A stretch of DNA of 64,000 bases from Planctomycetota bacterium (GTDB lineage: Bacteria > Planctomycetota > PLA2), in assembly GCA_021776735.1 (NCBI GenBank), contig JAJFFH010000058.1, forward strand, positions 1 to 64,000. Direction: 5' to 3'. This document shows positions 35,253 to 45,365 of this stretch, piece by piece; the stretch's first letter is position 1; the number at the start of each line of letters is the position of its first letter. Both the position numbers and the translations under genes were made by a program. The notes below the pieces were generated by a model. The model was not told where the DNA came from. It did no database searches and saw only the letters and a program-made list of their open reading frames with translations.

Positions 35253-36725
35253 GAATTGGTGTCGCACGCGACACCGTAGCGAGGAAACGGATATCGCAAC
35301 GTTCGCCACCGGTAGCGCAGCAGCGGAGCGGGCCCGTGAACAACGGGTGCGCCGGGCGCTCTCGCGCTGCCTCGCCGATCTCGACATGCGCGGCGAGGTC
35401 GCGGCCTCGTTCGACCGCGCCGCCGAGGTGCTCGAAAATCTCGTTCCGGCGCTCTTTGACGGCGATCCGGACGGCGCGCGCGCCGCCGTTCTGGGCAGCG
35501 ACCTCCCCACCCGTGAGCTGCTCGATCTCGTCTTGCGCGCGCGGCTGGCCGTGCGCCGGCGCAAAGCGCTGCAAGGGGAGCGCACCGAACGGGAACGCGC
35601 CGCGGACGCCGCGCTCCGCGCGCTCGCGGACCGCCCCGATCCCGCCCGGCCTCAGGATCGCGAGCGCCGCCGCCAAATCGCGACGGCCCACACGCGCCTG
35701 CTCGGCCTCATCCCGGACGGTGTCCTGACGGCGCGTCCGAACGGCCGGTTGGTCCACGCCAACCAGGTCGCGCGCGAGGTGCTCGGACTACGACTGAGCG
35801 AACTGAAGGACACGCCGATCGCGTCCCTGTTCGTGCGCCAGGCCGACGCCGAAGATGCGTGGTCCACGATCGAAGACGATGGCGGGTTGCGACCGCGCGA
35901 GGCCGACCTGCGCGGCGTCGGCGGGCGATCTTTTCCCGCCCGACTCACCGCCGCTCGAGCCGATGGTCCCGACCCGCGGGTGCTCGTCGTGTTCCGCGAC
36001 CTCACCGAGATCCGCCACATCCGTTCACGCCTCCTCGAAACCGAAAAGCTCGGCGCGATGGCGAAGGTCGCGGGCTCGGTCGCCCACGAAATCCGTAACC
36101 CGCTCAACGCGCTGTTTCTGAACGCGGACCTCCTCGAGGACGAGCTGCACGAAGCCGGCGAGGCACAAGAGACGGTCGATCACATCCTGCGGGTGATGCG
36201 CGAGGAGATCGAGCGGCTCAACGAGATCATCAAGAACTATCTCTCGCTGAGCAAACTCGGCCACGCCGATTTCCAGCGACTCGACCTCAACGAAGTCGTG
36301 CGCGACTTCGCCGAGGAGGCGGACGAGATCGGCGGCCGCAGCAACATCCGCATCGAGTTCCGCGGCGGTCGAAGCGAGGCGTGGGTCCGCGCCGACGGAA
36401 ACATGCTGCGGCGCGTCTTGATCAACCTCGTCCAGAACGCCATCGACGTGAGCCCGCCGGGCGCCACCGTGGTCATCGGTACCCGCCGCCTCGTCCGCAA
36501 GGTGAAGCTGTGGGTCCGAGACAAGGGCCCTGGGGTCGCGCCGGAGGCCGAAGACCAGCTCTTCCAGCCGTTCTTCTCGACCAAGGAGCGCGGAACGGGG
36601 CTCGGGCTGTACCTGAGCCGTGAGATCATCTTGGCCCACAACGGCCAGATCGCGCTGAGGTCGATGAAACCAACCGGCGCCCAGGCCACGATGGTGCTTC
36701 CCCGCTGGAGGGAGGAGGAGGCTTC

Positions 36726-36729
<4 letters not shown>
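35251..36729 (+). CDS. NtrB-like sensor histidine kinase with PAS domain
   Basis: Up to 492 residues. A charged N-terminal helical region leads into a PAS domain near residues 145-250 (LLGLIPDGVLTARPNGRLVH). The kinase core has SVAHEIRNPLNAL (phospho-acceptor His), NLVQNAIDVSPPG (N box), DKGPGVAPE and GTGLGLYLS (G boxes). No membrane segment is seen, so the sensor is cytoplasmic. ATG 35251 overlaps the divergent PEGA start; a later start near 35347 or 35386 is possible. The following response-regulator gene begins within its stop codon. Confidence 0.92.
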
Positions 36730-38087
<1,358 letters not shown>

Positions 38088-38140
38088 CCCCGGTTGCCGG
38101 CTCCCCCGCCCTACCGCAGTCCCTCCCGCGCCGAACACGA

Positions 38141-38173
38141 AAAAACCGGAGCCCGCCAAAGCGGACTCCGGTT
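38141..38173 (-). terminator. Intrinsic terminator after the histone-like gene
   Basis: AACCGGAG (38144-38151) pairs with CTCCGGTT (38166-38173), and on the minus strand the stem is followed by a T-run. It may also stop transcripts from the response-regulator gene on the other strand. Confidence 0.75.
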
Positions 38174-38250
38174 CGAACGCTATCCGCCGGTTCGAACGAC
38201 ATTCGAATCGGGCGCGGTCGCAGCGTTGGGGCGCCGCGCTCTTTCGAGGA

Positions 38251-38478
38251 TCAGCGCTTCTTGCGCGTCGCCTTCTTCTTGGCCTTCTTGCGCGTGGCCT
38301 TTTTCTTGGCCTTTTTGCGCGTCGCCTTCTTCTTGGCCTTCTTCTTGGCCTTCTTGCGCGTCGTCTTCTTCTTGGCCTTCTTGGCGGCCTTCTTGCGTGT
38401 TGTCTTCTTCTTGGCCTTTTTGCGCGTCGTCTTCTTGGACGCTGCCTTTTTGCGGGCCTTCTTTTTACGTGCGGCCAT
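38251..38478 (-). CDS. Lysine-rich histone-H1-like protein
   Basis: 75 residues, ATG 38478 preceded by AGGAGA. Nearly the entire protein is Lys, Arg, Ala and Thr in degenerate repeats (KKKATRKKA, KKTTRKKA). Such H1-like proteins bind DNA and compact the nucleoid. The encoding DNA is a low-complexity repeat with 12- and 27-bp periodicity. A separate strong terminator follows, so it is probably transcribed alone. Confidence 0.85.
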   Translation of the reverse strand: MAARKKKARKKAASKKTTRKKAKKKTTRKKAAKKAKKKTTRKKAKKKAKKKATRKKAKKKATRKKAKKKATRKKR

Positions 38479-38864
38479 CGGTAATAGGTCTCCTTTCCGA
38501 TTGGGGACGTCCCTGTCCACGGAACGAGTCAGACCTTGCTTTAACAACATCCGTGCCGAACGCGATTTCATGCCGTTCGCAGTCGGTACGACACGGATTT
38601 CGACCCATTCCCGCGAATTCGCGCGGGCGGCGTTCTCATTTTGATAGGCCGCGCGTTACGCTGTCGCGGACCGGCGAAACGTCGCGTTGGCGCGTTCACG
38701 TGCCTCACGGTGCAAGTGCGGCATCGCGTCGCGCCGCCGGGAAACCGCGCGCGAAGTTTCGAACACGGCTCTCACACAATAAAACGCGCGCGTTCTCTCA
38801 ATCTGAGAACTGCGCAAGGCGAAATGCGCGCGGTTTTTTCATTTTGAGAAAGGACGACGATGTC
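38479..38864. promoter_or_regulatory. Divergent spacer with attenuator-like leader before the thioesterase gene
   Basis: 386 bp without a gene. On the plus strand TTCTC-N7-GAGAA (38793-38809) precedes a hairpin AACTGCGC/GCGCGGTT (38808-38835) that ends in four more T (38836-38839), only 25 bp before ATG 38865. The first hairpin overlaps the base of the second by two bases, so they could be alternative structures. Promoters for the histone-like gene should lie on the left. Confidence 0.45.
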
Positions 38865-39338
38865 ATGCAGGCCCGCAAGGTGAGTGAATCGCGCTGCGAG
38901 ATGACAGAGATCGTGTTGCCCAACGACACGAACCCGTTGGGCAACTGCATGGGCGGACGTGTCATGCACCTGATCGACATCGCCGCCGCGATCGCCGCGC
39001 GACGTCACGCGCGCACGATCTGCGTGACCGCCGCGGTCGATGACATCGTGTTCCACGAACCGGTGCCCATGGGAAGCGTGCTCGTCTTGAAGGCGAGCGT
39101 GAATCTCGCGTGCCGCACGTCGATGGAGGTCGGCGTGCGCGTCGAGATGGAATCGCTCCAGTCCGGCAAGCGCCACTACTGCGCGAAGGCCTACCTGACC
39201 TTCGTGGCCCTCGACGAAACGGGCCGCCCGACGCAGGTTCCCAAGCTCGAGTCGGAGACCGACGACGACCGTCGCCGCGTGAAGGCCGCCCAAAAACGCC
39301 GCGAAGCCCGCCTGGCCCGCCGCAAGAAACGAACGTAA
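38865..39338 (+). CDS. Acyl-CoA thioesterase, hotdog fold
   Basis: 157 residues. The pattern VLPNDTNPLGNCMGGRVMHLIDIAAAIAA is the hotdog helix of YciA/BACH-type acyl-CoA hydrolases, with the catalytic Asn-x-x-Gly and Asp segment. DDIVFHEPVPMGSVLVLKASV and MEVGVRVEMESLQSG follow as expected. The enzyme releases fatty acids from CoA. AGGACG lies upstream of ATG 38865. The C-terminal 30 residues are strongly basic (RRKKRT). A dispersed 12-mer begins 5 bp after its stop codon. Confidence 0.88.
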   Translation: MQARKVSESRCEMTEIVLPNDTNPLGNCMGGRVMHLIDIAAAIAARRHARTICVTAAVDDIVFHEPVPMGSVLVLKASVNLACRTSMEVGVRVEMESLQSGKRHYCAKAYLTFVALDETGRPTQVPKLESETDDDRRRVKAAQKRREARLARRKKRT

Positions 39339-39343
39339 CGAGA

Positions 39344-39355
39344 ATCGCCGTCCGT
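39344..39355 (+). repeat. ATCGCCGTCCGT dispersed motif, intergenic
   Basis: Exact 12-mer beginning five bases after the thioesterase stop codon. Its downstream flank departs from the NNGCT consensus. Confidence 0.75.
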
Positions 39356-39488
39356 CCCTGTCCTCGTCCCGGCTGCCCCGGCCGCAAAGCGGCCCACGGG
39401 GCCGGACTAGCGAAAAGCCGCCATGCGGGTTTTCGAGACTGTGAACGCCCTCTCCGAACCCGTGACACCTGTGACAGAATGGGAGCTG

Positions 39489-39509
39489 GCGGCCCCGATA
39501 CGGGGCCGC
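39489..39509 (+). promoter_or_regulatory. Leader hairpin before the GreA fusion gene
   Basis: GCGGCCCC and GGGGCCGC form a perfect 8-bp stem with loop GATAC, 28 bp before ATG 39538 and just ahead of the ribosome-binding site. Two GTGACA hexamers lie upstream near 39463 and 39472. Confidence 0.45.
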
Positions 39510-39537
39510 TGTCGTAGGCTCGAATCAGGAGACCCTC

Positions 39538-41763
39538 ATGTCGGGAGAAGCATTCCGCTCGCGGATCGGTTCGGCCCTCTCGAACCGGGATTTCAGCGAG
39601 GTCGAGACGGCCTGGCGCGAATACTCGATCCAGCATCCGGAGGACCACGAATACCTCCTCGGGGTCGCCGCGCAGCTCTCTCGGTATGACAAGGGATCGC
39701 TGGCCGGGAAGCTCTGCCTCTCGCTCGGCGCCGCGCTGCTCGAGAAGAACGATACCGCGGCCGCCTACGCGGCGGCTCGGGCGGCCCTCAAGGCGAGCCA
39801 GGGCACCGACGGCCTGCGGGACTTCCTGACGCAGGTGTACACCGCGCGCGACGCCGACAACGAAAACCTCCTGACATTCCTCGAGAAGTCCGGGTTGGCG
39901 AGCGAGACCGGCGGACTCCGCGGCCAGGTCGAGAGCCTCGAGCGCTACCTGACCTTCGCGGAGGGCGCCTACGTTTACCACCGCGGCGGCTGGGGCTACG
40001 GCGAGGTGGTCGAGTACGACGCGGACGACGAGTACATGGTGATCGACTTCCAAAAGAAGAAGGGTCACCGCATGAAGCTGCTCAGCGCCACGAAGTTCCT
40101 TGAGCGGCTGCCGAACGACCACATCGGGGTCTACAAGTGGTACCGCCGCGACGACCTCAACGAGCTCCTCGAAAACGACCCCGCGCGAGTCTTTCACATC
40201 TACCTCGAGAGCAACAGCCGCTCGGCGACCCTCAAGCAGGTCCGCGAAGAGCTGGTTCCGGACATCATCGAGAAGCCGAAGTGGTCGAAGTGGTGGGGCG
40301 GCGCCAAGAAAGCGCTGCTCAAGGACTCGATGATCCGCGTCGGCAAGGGATCGACCCCGGTCCTCGAGCTGCGCGAGGCCAAAAAGGAGATCGAGGACGA
40401 GGTGGCCGAGAAGGTGCGCGCCGCCGAGGGCGGAGTCCAAAAGACGATCGTCGCCCGCGAGTATCTGCGCGCCCTCGACCTGACCCCGGAGCTCGCGAAC
40501 GCCGTAAACGCCGTCGCGACCGTGGCGCTCGACGGGGAAGAGGATCCGTCGGACCGCCTCGCCCTGCTCTACCTCAAGGCGGACCTGAAGCGGGACGACG
40601 CCGCCGGCGCCGAAGAAGAGGCCCAGCGCATCCTCGGCGAGTCCGAGGCTCTCGCGGAACTCCTTTCGCCGCTCGCGGTTGCCGACCGCAAGCGCGCCAT
40701 CGCCGCGCTCATCTCCAGCGAGGATCCCAACTGGCCGGAGAAGGTCACCGCGGTGCTCGAGGCCGGCGACGCCGAGGTCGCAGATACGGCGTTCGAGCAC
40801 CTCAAGAAGGTGCGCCCGGACATCCTGGTGAGCCTCTTTGCCAAGCTGTCCGCCCAGCCGAGCCAGAACCCCTCCATGTACCTGTGGTACACGAAGTCCC
40901 TGATCGGCGGCTCGATCGGCGGCGATCTCGCGCCCGGCGAGAGGGCGACGGGTGCCATGGAGAAACTGCTCACGCTGGCCGATCGCATCGGGCTTGAGCA
41001 AAAACGGTCCGGCGATGCCGATCAAAAGGAGTGGCTCCGCCAGCTCCGGTCGTTCTTCACCAGCCGCCGGCTCAAGACGTTCGGCGAGTTCGTCGCGGCG
41101 GGCCCGGTGGCGTACGCGCGCGTGCTGCACACAAAGATCAAGCGCAGCCGCGGCTTCACGGACCAGACCAAGACCGCGCTGCTCGATGTCATCGAAGGCG
41201 AGTACCCGAACGTGCACGCGGCGGCCGGTGACGAAGAAGTCGTCGCTCCCGCCGCCGTCGACAACGTGATCTACACGACGCTGCGCGGCTACCACCAAAA
41301 GGACTCGGAGCTCAAGCACCTCCTCGAGGTCGAGGTTCCGAAGAACGCCGACGACCTCGGCCGCGCCGCGTCCTTCGGCGACATCTCCGAGAACGCCGAA
41401 TACAACGCCGCGCTCGAAAAGCAGGAACGCCTCATGGGCCGCCTCCGCGAACTCCGCGAGTCGCTCGACAAGGCACGCATCCTCGACCCCGGCGAGGTCA
41501 CGACCGAACGCGTCGTCGTCGGCACCTGCGTCAAGGTCAAGAACAAGAAGAGCGGCGTGGAAGAGCGTTACACGCTGCTCGGCCCGTGGGACACCGACCT
41601 GGAACGGGGCGTCATCTCCTACCTGTCGCCCGTGGGCCTCGGCCTGCTCGGCAAGGAGAGCGGCGTGGAAACGACCATCCAGCTCCCCTCCGGCGAGGTC
41701 ACCTACGAGGTGCTCGCGATCGATCAGGCAGACGCGGACCTTCTGTCGGACGAAGCGACCTAG
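39538..41763 (+). CDS. GreA/GreB-type transcription factor with large N-terminal extension
   Basis: 741 residues. The last 140 are GreA-like. GRAASFGDISENAEYNAALE is the coiled-coil tip that enters the RNA polymerase secondary channel, with its acidic Asp and Glu intact. The C-terminal domain follows (VVVGTCVKVKNKKSGVEERY, LPSGEVTYEVLAI). The first 600 residues are helical and of no family I recognise. A short segment (EGAYVYHRGGWGYGEVVEYD, about residues 140-159) looks like a small beta-barrel of the CarD/Tudor kind. Ordinary GreA has about 158 residues, so this is a five-fold longer variant. It probably acts in rescuing stalled polymerase. Confidence 0.88.
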   Translation: MSGEAFRSRIGSALSNRDFSEVETAWREYSIQHPEDHEYLLGVAAQLSRYDKGSLAGKLCLSLGAALLEKNDTAAAYAAARAALKASQGTDGLRDFLTQVYTARDADNENLLTFLEKSGLASETGGLRGQVESLERYLTFAEGAYVYHRGGWGYGEVVEYDADDEYMVIDFQKKKGHRMKLLSATKFLERLPNDHIGVYKWYRRDDLNELLENDPARVFHIYLESNSRSATLKQVREELVPDIIEKPKWSKWWGGAKKALLKDSMIRVGKGSTPVLELREAKKEIEDEVAEKVRAAEGGVQKTIVAREYLRALDLTPELANAVNAVATVALDGEEDPSDRLALLYLKADLKRDDAAGAEEEAQRILGESEALAELLSPLAVADRKRAIAALISSEDPNWPEKVTAVLEAGDAEVADTAFEHLKKVRPDILVSLFAKLSAQPSQNPSMYLWYTKSLIGGSIGGDLAPGERATGAMEKLLTLADRIGLEQKRSGDADQKEWLRQLRSFFTSRRLKTFGEFVAAGPVAYARVLHTKIKRSRGFTDQTKTALLDVIEGEYPNVHAAAGDEEVVAPAAVDNVIYTTLRGYHQKDSELKHLLEVEVPKNADDLGRAASFGDISENAEYNAALEKQERLMGRLRELRESLDKARILDPGEVTTERVVVGTCVKVKNKKSGVEERYTLLGPWDTDLERGVISYLSPVGLGLLGKESGVETTIQLPSGEVTYEVLAIDQADADLLSDEAT

Positions 41764-42124
41764 CGGCGGTAGCGTACGGACGGCGATAAGTCTGAGAAGT
41801 CGGCGTGAGGCCCGAGGGCGAGCGAGGACAAGCCAGGCAAGGGTGCCTCTCCGTTGGCACGACATCGTCAGCGCTTCCGCCTTCGGAGCGCCATAGCGCC
41901 CTTTCCGTCGGTGCGGCGGTGCCTTCATCGAGGAAGCGCGACGCAGCGCCGGCCCCCTCCTGGCCCTTCTGCTCAACGGAATCCTGACCGTCATCGTCTT
42001 GATGAAGGTGTTCAACCACCTTCCGGGAGTGTTCGCGTTGCGTCCTCCGCTCGGTCCGATCCGGTCCGGTCACGGGCAGCAGAGTACGTTCGATTGACGC
42101 CGGCAGGGCACGTCAGGCGATATC
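41764..42124. other. Spacer downstream of the GreA fusion gene
   Basis: 361 bp. It holds the reverse 12-mer motif at 41776. An open stretch on the plus strand, ending at about 42098, encodes a hydrophobic segment (LLALLLNGILTVIVLMKVF) but lacks a good start codon and ribosome-binding site. This may be a remnant of a small membrane protein. Nothing else is recognised. Confidence 0.4.
41776..41787 (-). repeat. ATCGCCGTCCGT dispersed motif, intergenic, reverse
   Basis: Exact reverse copy 12 bp after the GreA-fusion stop codon. The flank AGCGT fits the extended consensus. Confidence 0.8.
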
Positions 42125-42910
42125 ATGCCCGGCATGAACGACTTCGCGGGCAAGACGGCTCTTGTGACCGGCGGAGGCACCGGCCTGGGCCTTGAAGTGT
42201 CCACGCGTTTGGGACGGCGCGGGGCACGGGTCGTTTGTGCCAGCCGCGACACGGCGCACCACGCGGAGTTGATCGAGCGCGGGCGAGCGGAGGGCTTCGA
42301 GGTGGTCTCGGTCGAACTCGACGTGGCCGATCCCGCGCAGGTCAAGGATGTCGTGCGCGGCCTGGACAGGGTCGATGTGCTCATCAACAACGCGGCGGGC
42401 AACTTCATCCGGCCCGCGATGGCGCTCGCACCCAAGGCGTTTTCGACGGTCATCGACATCGCGCTCAACGGGGTTTTCTACATGTCGCGCGAGTGCGGCC
42501 GAAAGATGCGCGAGACGGGCGGCGCGATCGTCAACATCTCGGCACCGTACGCGTTCTCGGGCAAGCCCGGCGTGGTCCACTCCGCGTGCGCGAAGGCCGG
42601 CGTCGAGTCGATGACGAAGACCCTGGCGGCCGAGTGGTCCGAACACAAGATCCGCGTCAACGCGGTCTCGCCCGGCCCCTTCCGGAGCGACGGCGCCGCC
42701 GAACGGCTCTGGCCGTCCGACGAGATCGAGCAGGCGGTCCTGAACCAGATCCCGGCCGGACGCTTCGGCACGGTCGCGGAAATCGCCAAGCTGGTCTGCC
42801 TTCTCGCCAGCGACGAAGCGAGCTGGATCACCGGCTCGATCCTCGTCGCCGACGGCGGCTGGACGCTCCCGCCGCCCCTCCCGGGCGGCAAGGTGCAACG
42901 ACGCCGCTGA
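42125..42910 (+). CDS. Short-chain dehydrogenase, 2,4-dienoyl-CoA-reductase-like
   Basis: 261 residues (ATG 42125 or 42134). The Rossmann motif is ALVTGGGTGLGLEV. The segments NNAAGNFIRPA and HSACAKAGVESMTKTLAAEW match the DECR subgroup of SDRs, in which the usual Tyr-x-x-x-Lys is displaced and the Lys is kept. C-terminal residues (SWITGSILVADGGWTL) are typical of SDRs. The likely reaction is NADPH-dependent reduction of an unsaturated acyl-CoA, which would fit beta-oxidation of unsaturated fatty acids, though the exact substrate is not certain. Confidence 0.88.
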   Translation: MPGMNDFAGKTALVTGGGTGLGLEVSTRLGRRGARVVCASRDTAHHAELIERGRAEGFEVVSVELDVADPAQVKDVVRGLDRVDVLINNAAGNFIRPAMALAPKAFSTVIDIALNGVFYMSRECGRKMRETGGAIVNISAPYAFSGKPGVVHSACAKAGVESMTKTLAAEWSEHKIRVNAVSPGPFRSDGAAERLWPSDEIEQAVLNQIPAGRFGTVAEIAKLVCLLASDEASWITGSILVADGGWTLPPPLPGGKVQRRR

Positions 42911-42932
42911 CCGACGCACCGCGGGCAAAAAA

Positions 42933-42952
42933 GGGAGGGGGGGGCGCGGGGG
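42933..42952 (+). repeat. G-run motif
   Basis: GGGAGGGGGGGGCGCGGGGG between the SDR gene and the histidine kinase gene. A member of the C-run/G-run family. Confidence 0.6.
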
Positions 42953-42997
42953 TACGAATCCTGATCGGACGTTGACACGAACGCGTCCCGATCTGTC

Positions 42998-44608
42998 ATG
43001 CTGGTTGCCGTGCGTCGATCGCGACCCGAATGGCTGCTGGCGCCCCTCTTCGTCCTGCCGCTGGCAGCCGTGGCAGCATTCTGCCTCTACGTTCGCGCCG
43101 ACTACCGGACCGAGATCGCCGCCGCCCGCGCGGGTGGCGCGGAGTTCACCTTCGAGCACGAAGGCGCCGTGGGGAAGTTCGCAGATCTGGTCGTGGACGA
43201 AACACGCCCCGGAGCCATGGCCGAAGACGTCGCCGTGGACTGGAACGGCATGCCGGTCCGCGTGCGGATGAGTCCCGGACAGCACCCGGAAGGCGCGCCG
43301 CGGTTCCCTCACCGGTGGGTGTTTTGCTCCGACTTTCCCGCCGCGCTTTCTCCGGACGCGGTGGCCAATGCGCGCGTGCGTCTCGATATCGAGCGCGGCG
43401 TGCCGCCCGCCCGTCTCGAAGCGCTCGGCCAACGCGCACGCCTGTTCCGCGACCTCTACGCGAAACCGAATCTCGCACGGCTTGCCGCGGCGCCGTTCCC
43501 CGCCGAGACCAAAAGGTTTCTCGCCGGTCGGACGCCGGGCGGCGCCGCCGCGATGCCCCTGCTCGATGCGCTGCTCGCGCACGCCCCCGCCCCCCCCAAC
43601 AAACCCGGTGCCCATGGCGCATGGCTCCGCGTCAAGGACCGACCGCTCCTGCTTTGGCCGGACCATCCCACCGTGCACATGACCTGGACCGAGACAGAAC
43701 GCGGGCGCGTGCGGCTGCACTACTCAAGCACGCTGACCGTCGGGCTCGCCCCGTGGCGCGGCGGCCCCAAACCACTCGCGGGCTACTGGACACTTGACGC
43801 GGTACACGGCGAGCGCTGGTGGGACGACGCGCTGTTTCGCCGGTGGATGGGCCCGGTCCTGCTCGCGGCCGTCGCGCTGCTGTTGTTTCCGGCGTTCGCG
43901 TGGACAGCGATGCGGCGGCAGCGATCGCTCGACGCGATGCGGGTGCGGTTTCTGACCGAGATCGCGCACGATCTGCGCACACCGCTTACGGCGCTTCGAC
44001 TGCAAGCCGAGCTCTTTCAGCGCGATGTGCCGGATAAATCGCGGGCGGACCGCATCGCGGGCGAGGCGGCCAAGCTCTCACATCTTCTCGGCAACCTTCT
44101 GGACCTCACCCGACTTGAGCGCGGAGCGCGCCGGTACGAGATCGAGGAGCTCGACATCGGCGAGCTGATCGAGGAGGCCGCCCGGGACTTTCGCGCGGCG
44201 CACGCGGAGCGCGCGAACGACCTGGCCCTCACGAACGAATTGGCGCTGTCGAGCGCACCGGTGCGGGCTCGCGGCGATCGTACGGCGCTGCGCCGCTGCC
44301 TCGCGAACCTGCTCGACAACGCCGGCAAGCACACCGCCGTGGGCACGCCGGTGCGCGTCGCGTGGGAAACCAGCGGCGGCCGTGTGCGGATCGACGTGGC
44401 CGACGACGGCCGCGGCGTTGATCCCGCGGACCGGGCGCGGCTGTTTGAGCGCCATCATCGGGGTGCGCGGGCGCGCCACGACGCGGTACCGGGGACCGGC
44501 CTCGGCCTCGCTCTTGTCCGGGAACTGGCCCGCGGCATGGGCGGAGACGTGCGTTTGATGCCCGTAGCGCGCGGCGCGTGTTTCAGGGTGGAGCTGCCCG
44601 GCGCATGA
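42998..44608 (+). CDS. Membrane sensor histidine kinase
   Basis: 536 residues. Two membrane helices (LLAPLFVLPLAAVAAFCLYV at about 12-31 and PVLLAAVALLLFPAFAW near 285) enclose a 250-residue periplasmic sensor region of no family I recognise. The kinase core has LTEIAHDLRTPLTAL (acceptor His), NLLDNAGKHTAVG (N box), DDGRGVDP and GTGLGLALV. A TTGACA hexamer lies at 42972 upstream. A C-run motif in the sensor region encodes an Ala-Pro linker (HAPAPPNKPG). Its stop overlaps the ATG of the response regulator, so the two form one operon. Confidence 0.93.
   Translation: MLVAVRRSRPEWLLAPLFVLPLAAVAAFCLYVRADYRTEIAAARAGGAEFTFEHEGAVGKFADLVVDETRPGAMAEDVAVDWNGMPVRVRMSPGQHPEGAPRFPHRWVFCSDFPAALSPDAVANARVRLDIERGVPPARLEALGQRARLFRDLYAKPNLARLAAAPFPAETKRFLAGRTPGGAAAMPLLDALLAHAPAPPNKPGAHGAWLRVKDRPLLLWPDHPTVHMTWTETERGRVRLHYSSTLTVGLAPWRGGPKPLAGYWTLDAVHGERWWDDALFRRWMGPVLLAAVALLLFPAFAWTAMRRQRSLDAMRVRFLTEIAHDLRTPLTALRLQAELFQRDVPDKSRADRIAGEAAKLSHLLGNLLDLTRLERGARRYEIEELDIGELIEEAARDFRAAHAERANDLALTNELALSSAPVRARGDRTALRRCLANLLDNAGKHTAVGTPVRVAWETSGGRVRIDVADDGRGVDPADRARLFERHHRGARARHDAVPGTGLGLALVRELARGMGGDVRLMPVARGACFRVELPGA
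43583..43597 (+). repeat. C-run motif in the histidine kinase gene
   Basis: GCCCCCGCCCCCCCC encodes APAPP in the sensor region. Confidence 0.55.
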
Positions 44609-45306
44609 GCCACCGCATCCTCGTTGTCGAAGATGATCCCGTGATCCGCGAAGGCCTGCGGGATGCGCTCGTCGGCGAGGGCTACGACGTGCGGTGCGCC
44701 GCGAGCGGGCCCGAGGGCATGCACCTCGGCCTCACCGAAGATCCAGACCTCATCGTGCTCGACCTCATGCTGCCCGGGATGGACGGTTTCGAGGTCCTGC
44801 GGCGGTTGCGCGCCGACGCGGTCGAGACGCCGGTGCTCGTGCTGACCGCACGCGGCCTTGAGGACGACAAGGTCCGGGGCTTCTCGCTCGGTGCCGACGA
44901 CTACCTCGTCAAGCCGTTCGCGCTCGCCGAACTGCTTGCACGCGTGGCCTCCCGGCTGCGCGTCTGGGATCGCGAGCGCGGGCTGGTTTCTCGCGACGTG
45001 CTGCGCCTCGGTGGGTGCCGCATCGATCTCAAGGCGCGCACCGTGGAAGGCGCCGATCCGCTCTCGCCGACCGAGGCGGCGCTGCTCCGCTTTTTCGCCG
45101 AGCACGAGGCCGAGGTGCTGGACCGCCCGCGCATCCTCGCGGCCGTGTGGTCGGACCGACCGGAAACAACCAGCCGCATCGTCGACATGACCGTGCTCGG
45201 CCTGCGGCGCAAGATCGAGCCCGACCCGGAGCACCCGCGCTATCTCACGTCTGTGAGGGGCGTAGGCTACCGCTTCGCGCGACGCGTGGACGGGCCACCG
45301 CGTTGA
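44605..45306 (+). CDS. OmpR/PhoB-family response regulator
   Basis: 233 residues, ATG 44605 overlapping the kinase stop (ATGA). The receiver domain has VVEDDPVIREGL, LIVLDLMLPGMDGFE (acceptor Asp) and DYLVKPFALAELLARV. The C-terminal winged helix has LSPTEAALLRFFAEHEAEVL and SRIVDMTVLGLRRKIEPDP, then TSVRGVGYRF. It works with the upstream kinase. Four TTGACC-like hexamers at exact 11-bp spacing begin at its stop codon and are the probable binding sites for this protein in front of the next gene. Confidence 0.95.
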   Translation: MSHRILVVEDDPVIREGLRDALVGEGYDVRCAASGPEGMHLGLTEDPDLIVLDLMLPGMDGFEVLRRLRADAVETPVLVLTARGLEDDKVRGFSLGADDYLVKPFALAELLARVASRLRVWDRERGLVSRDVLRLGGCRIDLKARTVEGADPLSPTEAALLRFFAEHEAEVLDRPRILAAVWSDRPETTSRIVDMTVLGLRRKIEPDPEHPRYLTSVRGVGYRFARRVDGPPR

Positions 45307-45341
45307 CCGGCCCTTGACCGCATGCTGACGCGGCGTTGACC
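45303..45341 (+). promoter_or_regulatory. Phased TTGACC operator array
   Basis: TTGACC at 45303, 45314 and 45336, with a degenerate CTGACG at 45325, gives four hexamers at exact 11-bp intervals. This layout is that of OmpR/PhoB-type boxes. It lies between the response-regulator gene and the secreted HEAT-type gene. Confidence 0.65.
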
Positions 45342-45365
45342 CGCTGCGCCCCAACTCACGTCAGG

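Noticed and set aside
38251..38478. Tandem repeats of the histone-like gene as a CRISPR array
   Set aside because: Units are contiguous without unique spacers and encode a lysine-rich protein.
38962..42015. 1017-codon minus-strand open frame across the thioesterase and GreA fusion genes
   Set aside because: Antisense shadow of two well-supported genes; no domain and no start signal.
41854..42195. Possible basic 113-residue protein before the SDR gene
   Set aside because: Arginine-proline composition and overlap with the SDR start argue against it.
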